A DNA stretch of 34,409 bases, taken from Acidithiobacillus sp. (GTDB lineage Bacteria; Pseudomonadota; Gammaproteobacteria; Acidithiobacillales; Acidithiobacillaceae). The stretch covers positions 1 to 34,409 of the forward strand of contig NZ_DAHVHY010000018.1 in assembly GCF_027322205.1 (NCBI RefSeq). The letters are read 5' to 3'. Below the pieces are notes generated by a model. It did not search any database and was not told the origin of the DNA. It saw only the letters and a list, made by a program, of their open reading frames with translations. This document shows positions 30,516 to 34,409 of the stretch, in pieces. Each line of letters starts with the position of its first letter. Positions within the stretch are counted from its first letter, which is position 1. Both the position numbers and the translations under genes were made by a program.

Positions 30516-31827
30516 TTTAAGCACCGAGTTTGTCGGTATCCGTTCACCCAACCCCTTCTGGCTGGCCTCGGCGCCGCCGACCGACCGCGCGGTGAATGTG
30601 CAGCGCGCCTTCAAAGCGGGTTGGGGCGGTGTCGTCTGGAAGACGCTGGGCATCGATCCGCCGGTGGTGAACGTAAACGGCCCCCGCTATGGCTTCTGGC
30701 AGGGCGACAATCGCCGGGTGCAGGGTTTCAGCAATATCGAGCTGATCAGTGACCGCTCCATCCTGAGCAATCTGCGCGAGATTGCGGAAATCAAGGCGCA
30801 GTGGCCCGATCGGGCGGTGGTGGTGTCGGTGATGTTCCCTCTGGAGGAGTCGGTATGGGCGGAATGGCTGCCGCGTGTCGAGGCCACGGGCGCCGACGGG
30901 ATTGAGCTCAATCTGGGTTGTCCCCATGGGATGTCGGAGCGTGGTATGGGCTCCGCCATGGGGCAGGCGCCCGAACTGGTCGAAATGGTAACGCGCCTGG
31001 CCAAGGCGCACACGGGGCTACCGGTGATCGTCAAACTAACGCCCAACGTGACCGATATCACCTGGGGTGCGGTGGCGGCACAGACGGGTGGCGCCGATGC
31101 GGTATCGCTGATCAACACCATCAACTCCATCGTCAGTGTCGATCTGGAGCGGATGGCCCCCATGCCGACCGTGGATGGCAAGGGGACCCATGGCGGCTAC
31201 TGCGGACCGGCGGTCAAACCCATCGCCCTGAATATGGTGGCGGAAATTGCCCGGCATCCCACCCTCGCTGGTCTTCCCATCTCGGGCATAGGGGGCGTCG
31301 GTACCTGGCGCGACACGGCAGAATTCATGGCGTTGGGTGCAAGCAATGTTCAGGTTTGTACGGCAGCGATGCTCTATGGGTTTCGCATTATCGAGGACCT
31401 GGTGGGCGGCCTGCAGACCTGGATGACCGAGCAGGGTCATACCCGCCTGGAAGATTTTATCGGGCGGGCGGTCCCCAATGTCAGCGACTGGAGCCAGCTT
31501 AATCTCAATTTTGTCACGAAAGCTCAAATTGACGTCGATCGCTGCATTGGTTGTGGTCGCTGTTATATCGCCTGTGAGGATACTTCCCATCAGGCTATTG
31601 GTCGCGTCGCGGATAGCGGGCGTTACCAGGTGCGTGCCGAAGACTGTGTCGGCTGTAATCTTTGTGTTGCGGTCTGCCCGGTCAGTGATTGCATCAGCAT
31701 GGCAGCCATGGCAAGTGGTGTCGATCCGCGCACGGGTGTGCCCATCACCGCACAGCCCATGAACTGGACACAACATCCCAACAATCCGATGGCACCGCGC
31801 CCGAGTGGCGAAGGCCAGGGAGACTAG
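30505..31827 (+). CDS. preA: Dihydropyrimidine dehydrogenase, catalytic subunit PreA
   Basis: The 440-residue subunit has an FMN-binding dihydroorotate-dehydrogenase-like barrel (about 1-320) with GWGGVVWKTLG, ELNLGCPHGMSERGMG, KLTPNVTDI and ISGIGGVGTWRDTAEFM. A C-terminal two-cluster ferredoxin domain follows (C347, C350, C353, C357 and C381, C384, C387, C391). It reduces uracil and thymine to the 5,6-dihydro forms, using electrons from PreT. At the position of the catalytic Cys of animal enzymes (ACGQ) this protein has AMGQ, so the proton donor may differ. The start at ATG 30505 has GGAG nine bases upstream; an in-frame upstream codon lies deep in preT and was rejected. Confidence 0.92.
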   Translation: MKPDLSTEFVGIRSPNPFWLASAPPTDRAVNVQRAFKAGWGGVVWKTLGIDPPVVNVNGPRYGFWQGDNRRVQGFSNIELISDRSILSNLREIAEIKAQWPDRAVVVSVMFPLEESVWAEWLPRVEATGADGIELNLGCPHGMSERGMGSAMGQAPELVEMVTRLAKAHTGLPVIVKLTPNVTDITWGAVAAQTGGADAVSLINTINSIVSVDLERMAPMPTVDGKGTHGGYCGPAVKPIALNMVAEIARHPTLAGLPISGIGGVGTWRDTAEFMALGASNVQVCTAAMLYGFRIIEDLVGGLQTWMTEQGHTRLEDFIGRAVPNVSDWSQLNLNFVTKAQIDVDRCIGCGRCYIACEDTSHQAIGRVADSGRYQVRAEDCVGCNLCVAVCPVSDCISMAAMASGVDPRTGVPITAQPMNWTQHPNNPMAPRPSGEGQGD

Positions 31828-33285
<1,458 letters not shown>

Positions 33286-33286
33286 A

Positions 33287-34409
33287 ATGACCGCGCCGCG
33301 CGATACCCGGCAGACCTCCTGGTCGGCGATTGTCGTCCCGGAGGGGGCGACGCTGGCCAGCCTGAAGGCGGAGGTGGCGGGTTCTCCTCTCTACAATCCA
33401 GACTTTGCCCCCTTGGGTGCCGCGGAACGGACCTGGAACACCTGGAACATCACGGCGCTCTGGATCAGCATGTCCGCCGTCCTCACCACCTACACTCTGG
33501 CGTCCGGATTGATGATGGCGGGGATGACCTGGTGGCAGGCGTTGCTCACCGTAACGCTTGGCAACCTGCTGGTGCTGATTCCCATGCTGCTCAATGCCTA
33601 TGTGGGTGCGCGCTATGGCATTCCTTTCCCGGTTTTTGTCCGCGCATCGTTCGGGACCGTGGGCGCCAAGGTGGCGGCCATGGCGCGCGGTCTGGTGGGT
33701 TGCGGCTGGTTCGGTATTCAGACCTGGCTGGGTGGACTGGCGCTATCGGCACTGATGACCCATTTCTGGAGCCCGTGGGCGCAGATCCGTGGTCATCAGT
33801 TTATCGCCTTTGGCCTGTTCTGGACGTTGCAAATGGCCATTGTCCTGCGGGGAATGCGCGCGATCAAGTGCTTTGAAACCATGGCCGCGCCAATGCTGAT
33901 CGTACTGCTTTTGCTGCTCTTCCTCTGGGCGCTGATCGCCGGACAGGGTTTTACGGCGGTGTTAGGTAACTCGGATCTACTGGCAAAACCCTCTACGCAC
34001 ACCTTTTGGGAAATATTCTGGCCCGGTCTCGCCGCGAATATGGGCTATTGGGCAACCCTGAGTCTGAATATCCCGGATTTCACCCGCTTCGCCCGCTCGC
34101 AGAGGGCGCAGATGCTGGGGCAGTCCATCGGTTTGCCGCTGGGGATGGTGGGCACCAGCTTCATCGGCATTTTTGTGACGGCCGCGGCCATGGGTATTTT
34201 TCATAAAACCCTGTGGAATCCCATCACGCTGATTCCGGCCATCAGCCAGAACGGCTGGATTCTGGTGATCGCCATGGGGGCCATTCTACTGGCGCAAACC
34301 AGCATCAACATGGGTGCCAACGTGGTCTCCCCCTCCAATGATTTTTCCAATCTGGCACCCCAGGTGATCAGCTTTCGGGCGGGCGGCATCATCACCGGGG
34401 TGATGGGGA
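33287..34409 (+). CDS. NCS1-family transporter, Mhp1-like (3' end outside window)
   Basis: The frame is open to the window end, giving 374 residues. The N-terminus has LYNPDFAPLGAAERTWNTWN followed by ITALWISMS, the entry signature of hydantoin/uracil/allantoin NCS1 carriers. Then come GCGWFGIQTWLGG (equivalents of the substrate-stacking Trp and hydrogen-bonding Gln of Mhp1), LSLNIPDFTRFARS and TSINMGANVVSPSNDFSNL (the substrate-site Asn). At least nine membrane helices are visible. As the last gene seen in a uracil-degradation operon, it most likely imports uracil, thymine or a hydantoin-like compound. It is clearly a different subfamily from the NCS1 protein at 6868. Confidence 0.9.
   Translation, partial: MTAPRDTRQTSWSAIVVPEGATLASLKAEVAGSPLYNPDFAPLGAAERTWNTWNITALWISMSAVLTTYTLASGLMMAGMTWWQALLTVTLGNLLVLIPMLLNAYVGARYGIPFPVFVRASFGTVGAKVAAMARGLVGCGWFGIQTWLGGLALSALMTHFWSPWAQIRGHQFIAFGLFWTLQMAIVLRGMRAIKCFETMAAPMLIVLLLLLFLWALIAGQGFTAVLGNSDLLAKPSTHTFWEIFWPGLAANMGYWATLSLNIPDFTRFARSQRAQMLGQSIGLPLGMVGTSFIGIFVTAAAMGIFHKTLWNPITLIPAISQNGWILVIAMGAILLAQTSINMGANVVSPSNDFSNLAPQVISFRAGGIITGVMG

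Overview
The window reads as the chromosome of a Gram-negative proteobacterium. The signs are a TonB/ExbB/ExbD energiser, a TonB-dependent outer-membrane receptor, Sec signal peptides, LysR and XRE regulators, and several sigma-54 (-24/-12) promoters with NtrC-type boxes. The G+C content is moderately high, and visibly lower around exbBD-tonB and the receptor gene than in the flanks. An Acidithiobacillus-like or beta/gammaproteobacterial host is plausible, but the sequence alone does not settle it. No rRNA, tRNA, IS element or CRISPR array was seen.

Region 1 (1-4341, + strand) is a tightly packed housekeeping and methionine-salvage operon. It holds the end of a PgeF/YfiH/LACC1-family gene, mtnD, a RuBisCO-like mtnW, mtnX and mtnB, then a two-ACT-domain GcvR-like protein and peptide deformylase. 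A strong intrinsic terminator (4514-4552) and a perfect 28-bp palindrome (4440-4467) follow.

Region 2 (4440-22154, + strand) looks like one very long nitrogen-scavenging operon of 18 genes. It starts at a sigma-54 promoter (4755-4770) preceded by an NtrC box. In order it encodes ExbB, ExbD, TonB, an NCS1 nucleobase permease, guanine deaminase, adenine deaminase, a secreted NUP-family protein, a three-subunit xanthine dehydrogenase, an AllA-like protein, a cyanuric-acid-hydrolase/barbiturase-family ring opener, XdhC, HpxX/AtzG, HpxY/AtzE, HpxZ/AtzH, a MocA-like nucleotidyltransferase and HpxW. Adenine and guanine can be carried to xanthine and urate. No uricase, HIU hydrolase, OHCU decarboxylase, allantoinase or allantoicase is present; the ring-opening amidohydrolase sits where they would be expected.

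Region 3 (22241-26442) contains a LysR regulator (-), a TonB-dependent receptor (+) with its own sigma-54 promoter and two NtrC-type boxes, a bidirectional terminator, and an XRE-cupin regulator (-) behind a perfect tandem 26-bp repeat.

Region 4 (26559-34409) is a reductive pyrimidine degradation unit. A beta-alanine:pyruvate-type aminotransferase (-) diverges from beta-ureidopropionase, preT, preA, dihydropyrimidinase and a second, Mhp1-like NCS1 transporter (+, cut by the window end). The divergent intergenic region carries back-to-back sigma-54 promoters sharing two NtrC-type boxes.

Overall inference: an NtrC/sigma-54 regulon joins TonB-dependent uptake, inner-membrane nucleobase transport, and purine and pyrimidine catabolism for nitrogen. 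The two most novel-looking points are the shared promoter architecture, including a dedicated TonB system for nucleobase-type nutrients, and the ring-opening-amidohydrolase/HpxWXYZ route placed downstream of xanthine dehydrogenase.
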